Part shown: one piece after another, positions 17,617-27,420 of the stretch
Numbering within the stretch: the first letter of the stretch is position 1
How the letters are laid out: each line of letters begins with the position of its first letter
NCBI RefSeq assembly: GCF_007625075.1
Contig: NZ_QMIE01000016.1
Coordinates: 1 to 64,000 of the forward strand
DNA: 64,000 bases
Reading direction: 5' to 3'
Origin: Oceanidesulfovibrio indonesiensis
GTDB lineage: Bacteria; Desulfobacterota; Desulfovibrionia; Desulfovibrionales; Desulfovibrionaceae
Notes under the pieces: model-generated
Told to the model about the DNA's origin: nothing
Seen by the model: the letters and a program-made list of their open reading frames with translations, nothing else
Databases searched by the model: none
Made by a program: the position numbers and the translations under genes

Positions 17617-20600
17617 ATGGCGAGTCGTCGTGTGCGCATCATGCTCAAGGCTCTGCTGGCCGCGGTCGTTCTTGTGATTCTGCTCTTGGGCGGAGTCTTT
17701 CTGGCCGTGCAGACCGGTCCGGTCAAGCGGGCCATTGCTGCATACGCGTCGAAGGCGGCTGGCGACGATATGCACCTGACCATCGAGGGGCTGTCCGGGT
17801 TATTGCCGCTGTCCATACAAATAGACAGAGTCGCCATCGCCCAGTCCAAAGATGCGGAGCCGTGGCTCGTTGCCAGGGGGCTGGTCCTGGAGTGGTCGCT
17901 GTGGGAGCTCCTCTTCGGCACGATCCATGTGAACCAGGTGGGCGCGGAGGACGTGATGCTCGCCGATCTGCCGCCCGCAAGTGACGAGCCTGAGCCGAAA
18001 GAGCCTGAGCCGGTGTGGCCCCCGCCTTCGCTCTCGTTGCCTGGGGTGCAGGTGGACAGGCTGTGGGTAGGGCGCTTCGACATGGGGGAGGCAGTGCTCG
18101 GCCAGGCGGCAGCGTACATCGTGCTCGGCAATGCGCGACTCGGCGGCGGCATGGCTGACGTGGACCTTGAAATCACCCGGATCGACGGACCGGAATCCGC
18201 TCTGAAGGCGATGATAAACACCCGGGGGGTGGATACGGCGCACCCCGAGCTCGAAGTGGACATCACCCTGCATGAGCCGCCTGGCGGTCTGCTCGCCACG
18301 GCCACGGACATGCCCCAGACGTCGCCGCTCAACCTGGCGCTAAAAGGGCAGGGGCCGCTTTCCGGCTGGTCCGGCGCCTTGAGCCTGATGCACGGGAAAG
18401 AGCCCATCGCCATGCTTGACCTCTCATTCGGGGCGACAGAGGAGTCCCTGTCCTTTGGCATGGAAGGCGGCATATTCACCAGGGAACTGGCCGGCTCCGG
18501 CGATGCGCCGGGGCTCCTCGGCTGCGTATTGTCGGATCAGGAGTGCGGCGCAGTCCGGGAGCTGGGCGAGCGGTTCGACCTCGCGTTGGACGGACGAGCG
18601 CTGATGGATGAAGACGGCGAGGTGCGCGGCCTGGAGCTTGCCAGGATCGACCTGACGGCGGAAAGCCTGGGCGTGGAGGCTGCGGGCCGCATCGGCCGGA
18701 GCCTGGACGATGTCGAGCTGGACGTCCTGGCGCACATCGAGGATCTTTCGTTTGTGAATGCGCTGGTGGGGCAGTCCTTTCATGGCGCGCTGGTGCTTTC
18801 CGCCGCCTTGGCCGCACATGACGAGGCGTTGCAGGGACATATCGATCTTTCGCTGGAAAGCTTCGCGTATGAGGAATATCGGGCCGCGAACGCCACGCTC
18901 GCCTTGACTCTCGATCCGCTGGACGGCGGGGGCTGGGCTTTCGGCGGTGATGACGATCCCCTGCCGCCGGTGCGCGCCGACCTGGTGGTGGACGTGAACG
19001 GACTCGCCGTGCCGCCAGGCATGCAGGCCGCTGTGGCCGCTGTGGGCGATTCTCCGAGGATCACGGGCTCGTTCAGAACTCTGGACAGCCGCACGGTGCG
19101 CATCGAACGGTTGGGACTCGGCGCCATCGCAGCCGTTCTGAACCTGAGCGGCCAGGTGTCTTTGGATGGTCCGGCCGAGGCGCGTCTTGAACTCACGGCC
19201 GCCGACCTGGAAAATGCGACGCGGGCGCTCGGCATAACGGATGCCGGCCTCCACGGCAGCATGACACTGACTGTGGATGGCGACGGCGACTGGAGCGATC
19301 CGTCCGGCCGGGTTGCCTTTGATGTACGGACTGAGGGGTTGGTGGTGGATGCGCCGGGCGTCACGGAAGGGGCCTTGCCATCGGGAGCCCTCGGGCCTGT
19401 GCTTGGCAGCGATCCCAGATTTTCTGGAGAGGCCGTGCTCGATCCGTCCGGCGCGCTTCGGGTGAACGACCTTTCGGCTACGGCGCAGGCCTTCTCCCTT
19501 GCCGGTTCTGCCCAGGCGCACCTGCAGGATTCCCAGGCCCCGTTATCGGTGGATCTTGACCTGACGGCGGAGTCCCTGGAGCCGTTCTCGGCCCTTGCCG
19601 GCGTGGAGCTCGGCGGCGCGTTGCATGCCACGGTGCAGGGCAATGGAGATATGGACGCGCCGGACATGGGGCTGAACCTGACCATCGATAGACCGCGCCT
19701 GGCCGAGCAGACGTTTGACAGGCTCGGCGTGGAGGTCAGCGGCTCAGGTCCCTTGGAATCCTGGTCCGGCAAGGCTGCGGTGACTCTTGCCGCAACCGTG
19801 GACGGGCAATCTGCTGTCCTGGATGTGGATGCGCAGTTCGCGCTGGGACAGGAGCAGGTGTCGCTGCCGAGCCTCACCATTCGCGGCCCGGGCGTCTCGC
19901 TGGATGGCGATGTAACGATGCACAGCACTACGGGCTTGGTGACCGGGACGCTGGAGGGCGGGGCCGAGGATCTGAATAAGCTGGGTGCGTTCGCAGGAAT
20001 GGACCTCGCCGGGGCGCTGCAAACCAGAATCGTGCTCAAGGAAGAAGACGGGGGCCAGGCTTTGGACCTTACAGCTTCATTGAGCGACGTGCAGGCGCCG
20101 GGCGCTGCCGTCGGGAACGCGCAGATAATGGCGCAGTTGTCCAACCTTACGGCCACGCCGCGAGGTACGGCGCAGGTGGAAGCCACAGGTATAGCGACGG
20201 ACGGTTTTGAGGCCGACACACTGATTCTGAACGCGGTCGGCGGTGAAGCCGGGATGGACATCACCCTGAACGTGGACGGCAGCATCGCGGCCGGTCCGGA
20301 ACCCGCGCCGCTGGAGCTTATACTTGGAGGAAGACTCCAGCCGCCGGGCGAAAAACCGCTGACGTTCAGGCTCACGGAGCTGGCCGGTTCGCTGAATGAT
20401 CTTCCCCTCAGCCTGGAGCGGCCCGGAGCCGTGACAGTGGACGGCGGCGACCTCGCCATAGATCCGCTGGAAATAGGCTGGGGCCAGGCGAGGCTGGCCA
20501 TGCAGGGCGGATGGGACGCCAGCCGGGCCGATCTCTCGCTGAGCATTTCCGAACTCACGGCGGACAGCGTTATGCTGCTTACCGGCAACGAACCGGTTGG

Positions 20601-22245
20601 TCCTGAGACAGTGCTTTCCCTGGACCTGGGGGTGACGGGCTCCAAGGCCAGCCCGACGGGCACAGTCACTGCGTCTGTCCAGGGCGTGCGGCTGCATGTG
20701 GAGGAGGATTCTCCCCTGAGCGCAATGGACGCGTTTACGTTGAACGTCGAGGCTCGCGTGGGAGACGGTTCTCTGGAGGCCGCGGCAACCACAGAGGGAA
20801 TGCGGGACAGCCAGGTGCGCGTTGAGGCGAGTCTGCCCGCGACGTTTTCGCTGGAGCCGTTCGCATTCGAGTTGCCGTCGGACGGTCCCCTTTCCGGCGC
20901 GTTGCTCGCCGATGCGAAGCTCGAAAGCTTTGAATCGATCCTGGCCTTTTACGGAGTCCAGGTTTCTGGTCAGTTCGACGCAGATTTCACTCTGAGCGGC
21001 ACGCTCTCGGCGCCAAAGGCGGACGGCAAAGCCACGATCAGCAACGGCCGCATCGAGTATGTGGAGACGGGCACCGTCATTACCGGGCTCGATCTGGAGT
21101 TCGTGGCCGCGCAGTCGACGGAGAGCGACAGTCCCCGACTCATTGTCAACCTCACGGCAGGCGACGGCGAGAAGGGCTCGGTGCAGATGAGCGGCTGGAT
21201 TGACGTTGATCCGCAGCGGTCCACGCCGTTCCGCATCAACGTGGCCCTGGCAAGGTTCACCGCAGTGCGCATGGATGTGCTCCGGTTCGCGGCTACGGGT
21301 GACGCCGCCCTGGAGGGGAATATGGATGAAAGCCGGATCGTGGGTGGGATATCCCTTGACCCGGTCCAGGTCTGGCTGCCGGACACGCTGCCACCCGACG
21401 TGGTTGAAGTGGAAGTCGTGGACGTGCGTACGCTGAAGGTGGTTCCCGAAGGCGAAACCGGCGGGAAGGAGATCATCCGCGAGTCGGGCGAGCCTGTCCC
21501 ATCGGACGAGGACACATCCGAGCCGGCTCCTTTCGATCCCACGCTTGAGTTGGGTGTGGAGGTCAGGGAAGGCATGCGAGTGCAGGGCCTGGGCGTGGAC
21601 ACCACCTGGAAAGGCCGTCTCGATGTGAGCGGCCGCCTTACCGAGCCCAGGCTCACGGGCAATGTCGAGATAACCGAAGGCGATATCGAGTTTCTGGGCA
21701 AGCGGTTCAACATCCGGAAAGGCGTCCTGAACTTCTGGGGGCAGTCGCCGCCCTCGCCGCGCGTGGAGGTGGAGGCGACTACGGATGCCGGGGACGTCAT
21801 GGCCATCGTACGGGTGTACGGACAGGCGAACTCTCCGCAATTTTCCCTGGCTTCGGAACCCAGCCGGCCGCGGGACGAGGTGCTTTCCTACATATTGTTC
21901 GGCCGGGACCTCAACCGCATCAGCCCGGTGCAGGCGGTGAAGATCGCCCAGACGGCAGCCATGCTCGCTTCGGGCTCGGACTTCCTGTCCATCCAGCGCA
22001 CCGCATCCAAGATCCCGTTGCTGGGCGGCCTGGACATCGGCCTGGCCGACACGGCAGGCGGCGGCGCCGTGGAGGTTGGTGCGGAAGTGATCAAAGACGT
22101 GCATGTGAGCGTTGCGGAGGGGCTTGGCGAGTCGTCCACGCAGGTGGAGGTTGAAGTGGACCTTACCAAACAATTCAGCGTACGCGGCACCGTGGACGAT
22201 AAAGGCGACCAAAGCGTGGGCTTTGACTGGCGCCTGGACTATTGA
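17617..22245 (+). CDS. tamB: TamB-like translocation and assembly module protein
   Basis: The very long 1542-residue protein has one N-terminal membrane anchor (about 9-31) and then repetitive beta-rich AsmA/TamB sequence, with long runs of alternating hydrophobic residues and repeated turns such as L-x-G-x-L-x-L. The C-terminal domain (DUF490), from about residue 1330, has TGNVEITEGDIEFLGKRFNI, SPRVEVEATTDAGDV and DEVLSYILFGRDLNRI, which are diagnostic. The protein is expected to bridge inner and outer membranes as a hydrophobic groove. An acidic Pro/Glu-rich insert lies near residues 123-135 (DEPEPKEPEPVWPPP). The gene starts 2 bases after tamA. Confidence 0.95.
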   Translation: MASRRVRIMLKALLAAVVLVILLLGGVFLAVQTGPVKRAIAAYASKAAGDDMHLTIEGLSGLLPLSIQIDRVAIAQSKDAEPWLVARGLVLEWSLWELLFGTIHVNQVGAEDVMLADLPPASDEPEPKEPEPVWPPPSLSLPGVQVDRLWVGRFDMGEAVLGQAAAYIVLGNARLGGGMADVDLEITRIDGPESALKAMINTRGVDTAHPELEVDITLHEPPGGLLATATDMPQTSPLNLALKGQGPLSGWSGALSLMHGKEPIAMLDLSFGATEESLSFGMEGGIFTRELAGSGDAPGLLGCVLSDQECGAVRELGERFDLALDGRALMDEDGEVRGLELARIDLTAESLGVEAAGRIGRSLDDVELDVLAHIEDLSFVNALVGQSFHGALVLSAALAAHDEALQGHIDLSLESFAYEEYRAANATLALTLDPLDGGGWAFGGDDDPLPPVRADLVVDVNGLAVPPGMQAAVAAVGDSPRITGSFRTLDSRTVRIERLGLGAIAAVLNLSGQVSLDGPAEARLELTAADLENATRALGITDAGLHGSMTLTVDGDGDWSDPSGRVAFDVRTEGLVVDAPGVTEGALPSGALGPVLGSDPRFSGEAVLDPSGALRVNDLSATAQAFSLAGSAQAHLQDSQAPLSVDLDLTAESLEPFSALAGVELGGALHATVQGNGDMDAPDMGLNLTIDRPRLAEQTFDRLGVEVSGSGPLESWSGKAAVTLAATVDGQSAVLDVDAQFALGQEQVSLPSLTIRGPGVSLDGDVTMHSTTGLVTGTLEGGAEDLNKLGAFAGMDLAGALQTRIVLKEEDGGQALDLTASLSDVQAPGAAVGNAQIMAQLSNLTATPRGTAQVEATGIATDGFEADTLILNAVGGEAGMDITLNVDGSIAAGPEPAPLELILGGRLQPPGEKPLTFRLTELAGSLNDLPLSLERPGAVTVDGGDLAIDPLEIGWGQARLAMQGGWDASRADLSLSISELTADSVMLLTGNEPVGPETVLSLDLGVTGSKASPTGTVTASVQGVRLHVEEDSPLSAMDAFTLNVEARVGDGSLEAAATTEGMRDSQVRVEASLPATFSLEPFAFELPSDGPLSGALLADAKLESFESILAFYGVQVSGQFDADFTLSGTLSAPKADGKATISNGRIEYVETGTVITGLDLEFVAAQSTESDSPRLIVNLTAGDGEKGSVQMSGWIDVDPQRSTPFRINVALARFTAVRMDVLRFAATGDAALEGNMDESRIVGGISLDPVQVWLPDTLPPDVVEVEVVDVRTLKVVPEGETGGKEIIRESGEPVPSDEDTSEPAPFDPTLELGVEVREGMRVQGLGVDTTWKGRLDVSGRLTEPRLTGNVEITEGDIEFLGKRFNIRKGVLNFWGQSPPSPRVEVEATTDAGDVMAIVRVYGQANSPQFSLASEPSRPRDEVLSYILFGRDLNRISPVQAVKIAQTAAMLASGSDFLSIQRTASKIPLLGGLDIGLADTAGGGAVEVGAEVIKDVHVSVAEGLGESSTQVEVEVDLTKQFSVRGTVDDKGDQSVGFDWRLDY

Positions 22246-22470
22246 TGTTCCAACATGCAGGGACGGCGGCCTTCCAGCTTGATTCTTGTTGCCGAACAGT
22301 CTAGATGTGCTTACTATTAATAAACAGACGGATAGACGTGACGTTTCCTCGCAACATGCCGCCGGCGCATGTATTCGTCCGGCGCCTGCATACAGTTCCG
22401 CTCCATCCCCGCACAGCGCAACATTACCCGTCTAGCCGCGTCCGGACATGCTTCCGGCAGGACCCGAGCT

Positions 22471-23331
22471 ATGCGTAAGCTACCGATCATTCTTTCCCTT
22501 GTATGCCTTCTCCTCGTGGGGGGGTATTTTGGCGCGTGGTACGCGGCCAACAAAATGGCCGACACGAAACTGCGCGAGGCTCTTGCCAGGACGCAGGACA
22601 AGGCCGACGTGCAGTACGACTCCGTGTCCGTAAGCCTGCTCAAGCAGAATCTCGCCATTTCGGGTATGGAAGTGCAGCTCAGGAACGGCGCGCACTTCAC
22701 GGTAGGCGAGGTGGTGGTGCACGACTACGACATCAAGCACCCCAGACGTCCACAGTACGCCACGTTCAAGGTGCACGACATGGCCATTCCTGTGGAGGAG
22801 GCAAACTTCCGAGGCGAGACCGAAGCCGTCAAGGAACTTGGGTTCGAAACCATCGTGGCGGATGTCTTTGTTACTTACCGCTGGAATCCTTCGAACAAAG
22901 GCCTCGTCATCGATCCTCTGGAAGTGAATGTCGAGAATGTGGGCTCATTCCATCTGGCATCGGAACTCAGGCACCTGGATGTCAGCAAGCTGCGCGCACT
23001 GGAGCTCGACGAGCTCGCTGTGGATCGTTTGCACCTCAAGTATAACGATGTCGTTTTCATGCAAGCCATGATGGAAAACACGCGCGAGAACGAAGAAGAA
23101 CTCGTGCGCTACGTTTCCGAAGGCATTGAAGAGGAAATAGTGAAAGCCAGGCTAGAGGGCCGCGACAACGCCGCGGTCTCGCTCACGGAGCTCGGCAGAT
23201 ATGTGGACGACCCCGGCAAGCTCACTGTCGCGGTCACACTGGACAAGCCGATGCTGGTCTCGGAAATCCTGGAAATGCGCAAGGTCACCGAGATCATCAA
23301 GCTCTTCACCATCAGCATCACCCAGCAATGA
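22471..23331 (+). CDS. Membrane-anchored periplasmic protein of unknown function
   Basis: From the ATG at 22471 the product is 286 residues with an N-terminal signal anchor (RKLPIILSLVCLLLVGGYFG) and a soluble remainder with many beta-like segments (VSVSLLKQNLAISGMEVQL; GLVIDPLEVNVENVGSF), reminiscent of the AsmA-like fold of its neighbour TamB. A further in-frame ATG at 22369 would put the anchor 34 residues inside, so I prefer 22471. It lies 225 bases after tamB and overlaps the penicillin-binding protein start by four bases (ATGA). A role in envelope assembly or peptidoglycan synthesis is inferred from context only. Confidence 0.7.
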   Translation: MRKLPIILSLVCLLLVGGYFGAWYAANKMADTKLREALARTQDKADVQYDSVSVSLLKQNLAISGMEVQLRNGAHFTVGEVVVHDYDIKHPRRPQYATFKVHDMAIPVEEANFRGETEAVKELGFETIVADVFVTYRWNPSNKGLVIDPLEVNVENVGSFHLASELRHLDVSKLRALELDELAVDRLHLKYNDVVFMQAMMENTRENEEELVRYVSEGIEEEIVKARLEGRDNAAVSLTELGRYVDDPGKLTVAVTLDKPMLVSEILEMRKVTEIIKLFTISITQQ

Positions 23332-25823
23332 TCATGCTTACCCGCACCGGCATACTGCTTCTTGTTCTCGCGGTCCTTGTGGCAGCGTCTCACCCCGCGT
23401 TCGCCCGGCCCTCTTTCCGCATCGACAGCGCCAACGCATCCCTGGAGGGTGTGCCCGATTTCAAAGAGATAATGAACTACAAGCCGGCGCTCACCACAAC
23501 CGTGTACACTCGCGACGGCAGGGTGCTCGGCTACCTTTATCGGGAAAAGCGCTTTCTCGTTCCGCTTTCCGAGATGCCGGAGCACCTCGTGCAGGCTTTC
23601 CTTGCGTCCGAGGACGCCAGCTTTTACGAGCACGAGGGCATCGACCTCGCAGCCATCTTCCGCGCCTTCTCCAGGAACGTGGCTGCCGGAGGCGTGGTGC
23701 AGGGCGGCTCCACCATCACGCAGCAGATCGTCAAACGGTTGCTCCTCTCCACGGAAAAGACGTACGTGCGCAAGGCCAAGGAGGCGATACTCTCCTATCG
23801 CCTGGAGCGGCATCTTTCCAAAAGGGATATCCTGGCGATATACCTGAACGACATCTTTCTGGGGGCGGAAGCCTACGGCGTAGAGGCCGGGGCGCGGACC
23901 TACTTTGGCAAGCACGTGCAGGATCTCAACCTTGCAGAGGCCGCCATTCTGGCCGGACTGCCCAAGGCGCCTACCAAATACAATCCCTACCGCCGGCCCG
24001 ATGAAGCCAAAGCAAGGCAAACGTATGTGCTCGGCCGGATGCTCGAACTGGAATGGATCACGCAGGAGCAGCACGACGAGGCTCTGGCGCAGCCGCTCGT
24101 GTACAAGCAGATGGCGGACCCGTCCTGGAAGCTCGGCGCCTATTACCTGGAAGAGGTTCGGCGCTGGCTTATCGAGTACTTCTCGCCCGATAATTTGAAT
24201 GAAGAAGGCGTCGCTCTGGATCGCACAGGCGAAGATGCCGTGTACGAGGGCGGGCTGCATGTGTTTACGGCCATCGACCTGGAGCATCAGGCTGCGGCAG
24301 AGAAAGCCCTGCGCGAGGGCCTGCGCGCTTCGAGCAAGCGCCGCGGCTGGCGCGGCCCTATCCGCACTCTGGAGCAGGATCAGATCGAAACATACATCGC
24401 AGCAAACAATCCGGGCGAAGAAAAGCTGAAAAGCCTGCTCCGGGGGGAGTGGCTCAAGGTGGTCGTCACCAAGGTGGAGCAGGACAAGGCCCTGGTCCGA
24501 GCCGGTGAACACGAGGGCGTCATCCCGGTGGAAACGCTCCACTGGTGCCGTACGCCCAACCTGGATCGGCCCACAGAAGTGGTCCCGGCCGTGAAAGATG
24601 CGCGGCAGGTCCTCAAACCAGGCGACGTGGTCTGGGCATCCTACCTGCCCTTGAACTTCGATTCGCGCATTCACAGCCTGCTCATGTTCTCGGAGTGGGA
24701 CAAGCAACTGCCGTCCGATCCCGAGTATCCGGTCAATCTTCCCGAGGAAGGCCCCATACCGCTACGGCTGGAGCAGATGCCGGCGGTGCAGGGAGGGCTT
24801 GTCTCCATGGAGCCGCCCACCGGCGAGGTCGTAGCACTCGTAGGCGGGTACGATTTTCAGTGGAGCCATTTCAACCGCGCCACCCAGGCGCATCGCCAGC
24901 CGGGCTCGGCGTTTAAGCCCATCGTCTACTCCGCGGCCATGGACAATGGATTTTCCCCAGCATCCGTTGTGGAGGATCGGGCCATCGAATACTGGGATCC
25001 GGTCACCAAAAAGCTCTGGAAGCCAAAAAACTATAAGGAAGAGTTCTTTGGTTCAACACTGCTGCGCACGGCTCTGGCCAAGTCCCGGAACATCGTCACA
25101 GTGCAGGTGGCGGAGCATGTCGGTATCGACAAGATCATAGCCCGCGCCAAAGCCATGGGCCTGGAGCCGGATTTTCCGCCATATCTTTCCATCGCGCTCG
25201 GCTCGCAGGTGGTTCGGCCCATCAACCTGTGCAAGGCTTACACCGCTTTCGCGCGCGGCGGCACCACAGTGGAGCCACGGCTCGTGCTGTCCATCAACTC
25301 CTCGCGCGGCCGCGAGATTTACCATTCCGCGCCGGAGGTCAACGAGGCCATCTCACCGCAGAACGCATACGTCATGACCACGTTGCTCAAACACGTGGTG
25401 CAGACAGGCACTGGGACCAAAGCCAAGCTGCTGAATCGTCCTGTTGCAGGAAAGACGGGGACCACCAACGATCAAAGGGACGCGTGGTTCATGGGCTTTA
25501 CGCCATATCTGCTCACAGGCGTCTACGTTGGCTTCGACGATTTCTCCCCCATGGGCGACAAGGAGACCGGCTCCCGCGCAGCACTTCCCATCTGGGTGAA
25601 GTACCGCATGAAGGTGGAGGAAGGCTATCCGGAAGAAGACTTCAGCACGCCGGGCGGAATCGTGTTTGAGGAAGTGGCGGACGTGGGTGAAATGGCCGGA
25701 TACAGTTGGTCGCTGCCATTCATCGCCGGTACCCAGCCCAGTGTATCCGGCACGCACTGGGTCATGCAGAATTCGCCCGTCGAAGAGCAGGAGGATTTTC
25801 TGCTCAAGCAGATGTTTTATTGA
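23328..25823 (+). CDS. Class A penicillin-binding protein (PBP1a type)
   Basis: The 831-residue bifunctional peptidoglycan synthase has an N-terminal signal anchor (about 4-26). The GT51 glycosyltransferase domain carries EDASFYEHEGID (catalytic Glu about E95), GGSTITQQIVKRLL and IYLNDIFLGAEAYGVEAGA. An insert of about 200 residues follows, and then the transpeptidase domain: SxxK in QPGSAFKP (S527/K530), SRN in AKSRNIVTVQ, and KTGTT in VAGKTGTTNDQRDAWF. It polymerises and cross-links peptidoglycan in the periplasm. Its start overlaps the stop of the upstream membrane-anchored unknown, suggesting the two are made together. A hairpin pair follows 4 bases after the stop. Confidence 0.95.
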   Translation: MIMLTRTGILLLVLAVLVAASHPAFARPSFRIDSANASLEGVPDFKEIMNYKPALTTTVYTRDGRVLGYLYREKRFLVPLSEMPEHLVQAFLASEDASFYEHEGIDLAAIFRAFSRNVAAGGVVQGGSTITQQIVKRLLLSTEKTYVRKAKEAILSYRLERHLSKRDILAIYLNDIFLGAEAYGVEAGARTYFGKHVQDLNLAEAAILAGLPKAPTKYNPYRRPDEAKARQTYVLGRMLELEWITQEQHDEALAQPLVYKQMADPSWKLGAYYLEEVRRWLIEYFSPDNLNEEGVALDRTGEDAVYEGGLHVFTAIDLEHQAAAEKALREGLRASSKRRGWRGPIRTLEQDQIETYIAANNPGEEKLKSLLRGEWLKVVVTKVEQDKALVRAGEHEGVIPVETLHWCRTPNLDRPTEVVPAVKDARQVLKPGDVVWASYLPLNFDSRIHSLLMFSEWDKQLPSDPEYPVNLPEEGPIPLRLEQMPAVQGGLVSMEPPTGEVVALVGGYDFQWSHFNRATQAHRQPGSAFKPIVYSAAMDNGFSPASVVEDRAIEYWDPVTKKLWKPKNYKEEFFGSTLLRTALAKSRNIVTVQVAEHVGIDKIIARAKAMGLEPDFPPYLSIALGSQVVRPINLCKAYTAFARGGTTVEPRLVLSINSSRGREIYHSAPEVNEAISPQNAYVMTTLLKHVVQTGTGTKAKLLNRPVAGKTGTTNDQRDAWFMGFTPYLLTGVYVGFDDFSPMGDKETGSRAALPIWVKYRMKVEEGYPEEDFSTPGGIVFEEVADVGEMAGYSWSLPFIAGTQPSVSGTHWVMQNSPVEEQEDFLLKQMFY

Positions 25824-25826
25824 AAG

Positions 25827-25882
25827 CAGCAGTGTAGTAATGACACTGCTGGAAAAGCGCCTCCATGCGGGGCGCTTTTTTT
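25827..25882 (+). terminator. Double hairpin terminator after the PBP gene
   Basis: A first perfect stem CAGCAGTGT/ACACTGCTG (25827-25835 and 25843-25851) is followed directly by AAAAGCGCC/GGGCGCTTTT (25853-25882) ending in seven T residues. The second is a classical intrinsic terminator for the envelope operon. Confidence 0.85.
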
Positions 25883-25894
25883 GGCGAGAGCGGG

Positions 25895-26030
25895 AGCTTA
25901 TTACTGGGAGCAAGAAATTTTAAACTTCTTGCTCCCGCGGCGTTCGCCGCGTGGCCCCGCCTGGAGCGTGGCCGTCCTTATAACTGGGGCGCGAAAATGT
26001 AAGAATTTTCTGCTCCCAGTTATAACAACG
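25895..26030. repeat. Palindromic repeat cluster (REP/MITE-like)
   Basis: Two nested inverted repeats share one core. The first has arms GGGAGCAAGAA (25906-25916) and TTCTTGCTCCC (25926-25936), followed by CGCGGCG/CGCCGCG (about 25936-25951). The second has arms 25978-25998 (TTATAACTGGGGCGCGAAAA) and 26004-26025 (TTTTCTGCTCCCAGTTATAA). The phrase TTAT-ACTGGGAGCA-GAAA recurs in both, so these look like copies of one short element rather than a simple terminator. No reading frame is inside. Confidence 0.6.
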
Positions 26031-26132
26031 CGTTACAGCCAGTCGCTGTGACCTTCGATTTCGAGAACACCGCGCCAGCCTCCAGTAAGAAGCGCTGTGC
26101 TGCGGCGCGAATAGTGGGCGCGGCGCTCGGGG

Positions 26133-26912
26133 TCAGCCGATTTTTTTAATCAGCTTTTTGGCTTTTGCAGAAAGTGGGTCGATGTCCAGCGCCTTGGCAG
26201 CCGCTGCCTTGGCAGTCTTAATTTTGCCGGCAGCCAGGGCAGATTCGGCAAAAAGCAGAGCCATGTCCAGGGAAGGGCGGTCAAGCTGCCGCCATGCATT
26301 CTGAAGTATCACGCAGGCCTGATCCGGCTCGCCCAGAGCCATTCTGGCGCGGGCCAGGGCAAGGTATGCATTGTCGTTGTTGTCATCCACCTGTATCGCC
26401 TTGCTCAGAAAAGTAATGGCCGGTTTGTAAAGGCCGGCGTCCACAAGGCGGGTGCCGATGATGGTGAAAAGCACGTGCTCGTCCACATATAGGGCGGCAG
26501 CTTCCCTGAAGGATTCAAGGGCTTCTTTGACATTCTTGGTCTGTAGCTGCCTGGTGCCGCGGATGAGCAGCCTGTCTATCTGAAGCTTGCGCGCTTCGGT
26601 TTCCTTTTCAGAAGCCCGCGCGGCTTCATCCTGTAGCTTTTTAAGCAGCTGTACAACGGCAATGAAGAGCGTTTTCTCGTTGCCGCTGGAGTATTCCAAT
26701 CCTCCGGGGTGATGGGTGCGCACTTCGTCCGTGCGATTGAGGAGCTGTACGATCTCCTGGGCCTGGCCGGTAAAACGCATCTTTTCCGTGCCGAACATCG
26801 AGCTGTCCGTGGCCTGTTTGAGGCCCTGCGCAAACACAGCCATGGCCCGAAGAATGTCGTGCCGATGGTAGTAGCCCTTGGCGCGGGCGAGGTTTTCGAA
26901 AGCCTCTTTCAT
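26133..26912 (-). CDS. Tetratricopeptide repeat protein
   Basis: The 259-residue cytoplasmic-looking protein has no signal peptide or membrane segment. It has TPR-like helical pairs, clearest at about 135-155 (ESFREAAALYVDEHVLFTIIG), 160-195 (LYKPAITFLSKAIQVDDNNDNAYLALARARMALGEP) and 210-250 (ALLFAESALAAGKIKTAKAAAAKALDIDPLSAKA). The N-terminal 100 residues (FENLARAKGYYHRHDILRAM...) are helical and could be further degenerate repeats. TPR proteins are scaffolds; the partner is unknown. It is transcribed away from the nuo operon. Confidence 0.8.
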   Translation of the reverse strand: MKEAFENLARAKGYYHRHDILRAMAVFAQGLKQATDSSMFGTEKMRFTGQAQEIVQLLNRTDEVRTHHPGGLEYSSGNEKTLFIAVVQLLKKLQDEAARASEKETEARKLQIDRLLIRGTRQLQTKNVKEALESFREAAALYVDEHVLFTIIGTRLVDAGLYKPAITFLSKAIQVDDNNDNAYLALARARMALGEPDQACVILQNAWRQLDRPSLDMALLFAESALAAGKIKTAKAAAAKALDIDPLSAKAKKLIKKIG

Positions 26913-27268
26913 CGCGATGTCGCTTGGAGCAATTGAACCATATGCGCAACATGATTTACGCGCTTGCAGCTGTTTGCGTCAAGAAGGAAGACCTGCCGTG
27001 CAGAACAGCCGTGGAAGCACGCGAGCAGCTCCACAGTCACAATCAAAAAAATTAAGAGGAAACGCGAAAATATAAATCAAGCACATAAAAGTAAAATTAA
27101 AACATGGAACGGCTGTTGTAGTGCGTGCAAAAATAAAACAGAATAGACTCAATGCTCCTGCAAGTATAACAAAGGAACAATGGAATATGAACCAAAAGGG
27201 GTCAGAGAAGGCGTTGTGGCAAAAAAAACTCCTTGATACTGCTTGATGAAAAGGAAGGGGGCGACAAA

Positions 27269-27367
27269 ATGGCCGCTTCAATTATACCGGAAAGGTATAT
27301 TATAATGTTTTACATGGGCGGCGACGCAGGGGCGCAGGGGATTATCTTTGCGGCAATGCGCTTGTGA
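27269..27367 (+). CDS. Candidate 32-residue small ORF upstream of nuoA
   Basis: An ATG at 27269 preceded by GGAAGGGGG (spacing about 7) opens a 32-codon frame ending in TGA (27365-27367). The peptide begins MAASIIPERYIIMFYMGG and is mildly hydrophobic. It lies in an otherwise non-coding AT-rich stretch 136 bases before nuoA. It could be a leader peptide or a chance frame; only the good ribosome-binding site argues for it. Confidence 0.25.
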   Translation: MAASIIPERYIIMFYMGGDAGAQGIIFAAMRL

Positions 27368-27391
27368 AAATCAGAACTTTTCAAATGCGTC

Positions 27392-27420
27392 TTGACTTCG
27401 GTTTGTTAATTATGTTTTAG
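27392..27420 (+). promoter_or_regulatory. Candidate promoter for the nuo operon
   Basis: TTGACT (27392-27397) is followed at 17 bases by TTTTAG, with an AT-rich spacer (GGTTTGTTAATTATG). The -35 is good and the -10 weak. The position, about 85 bases before nuoA, is reasonable. Confidence 0.3.

Noticed and set aside
20077-22212. Long open frames antisense to tamB
   Set aside because: No domain or ribosome-binding site; the plus strand encodes a diagnostic TamB C-terminal domain.
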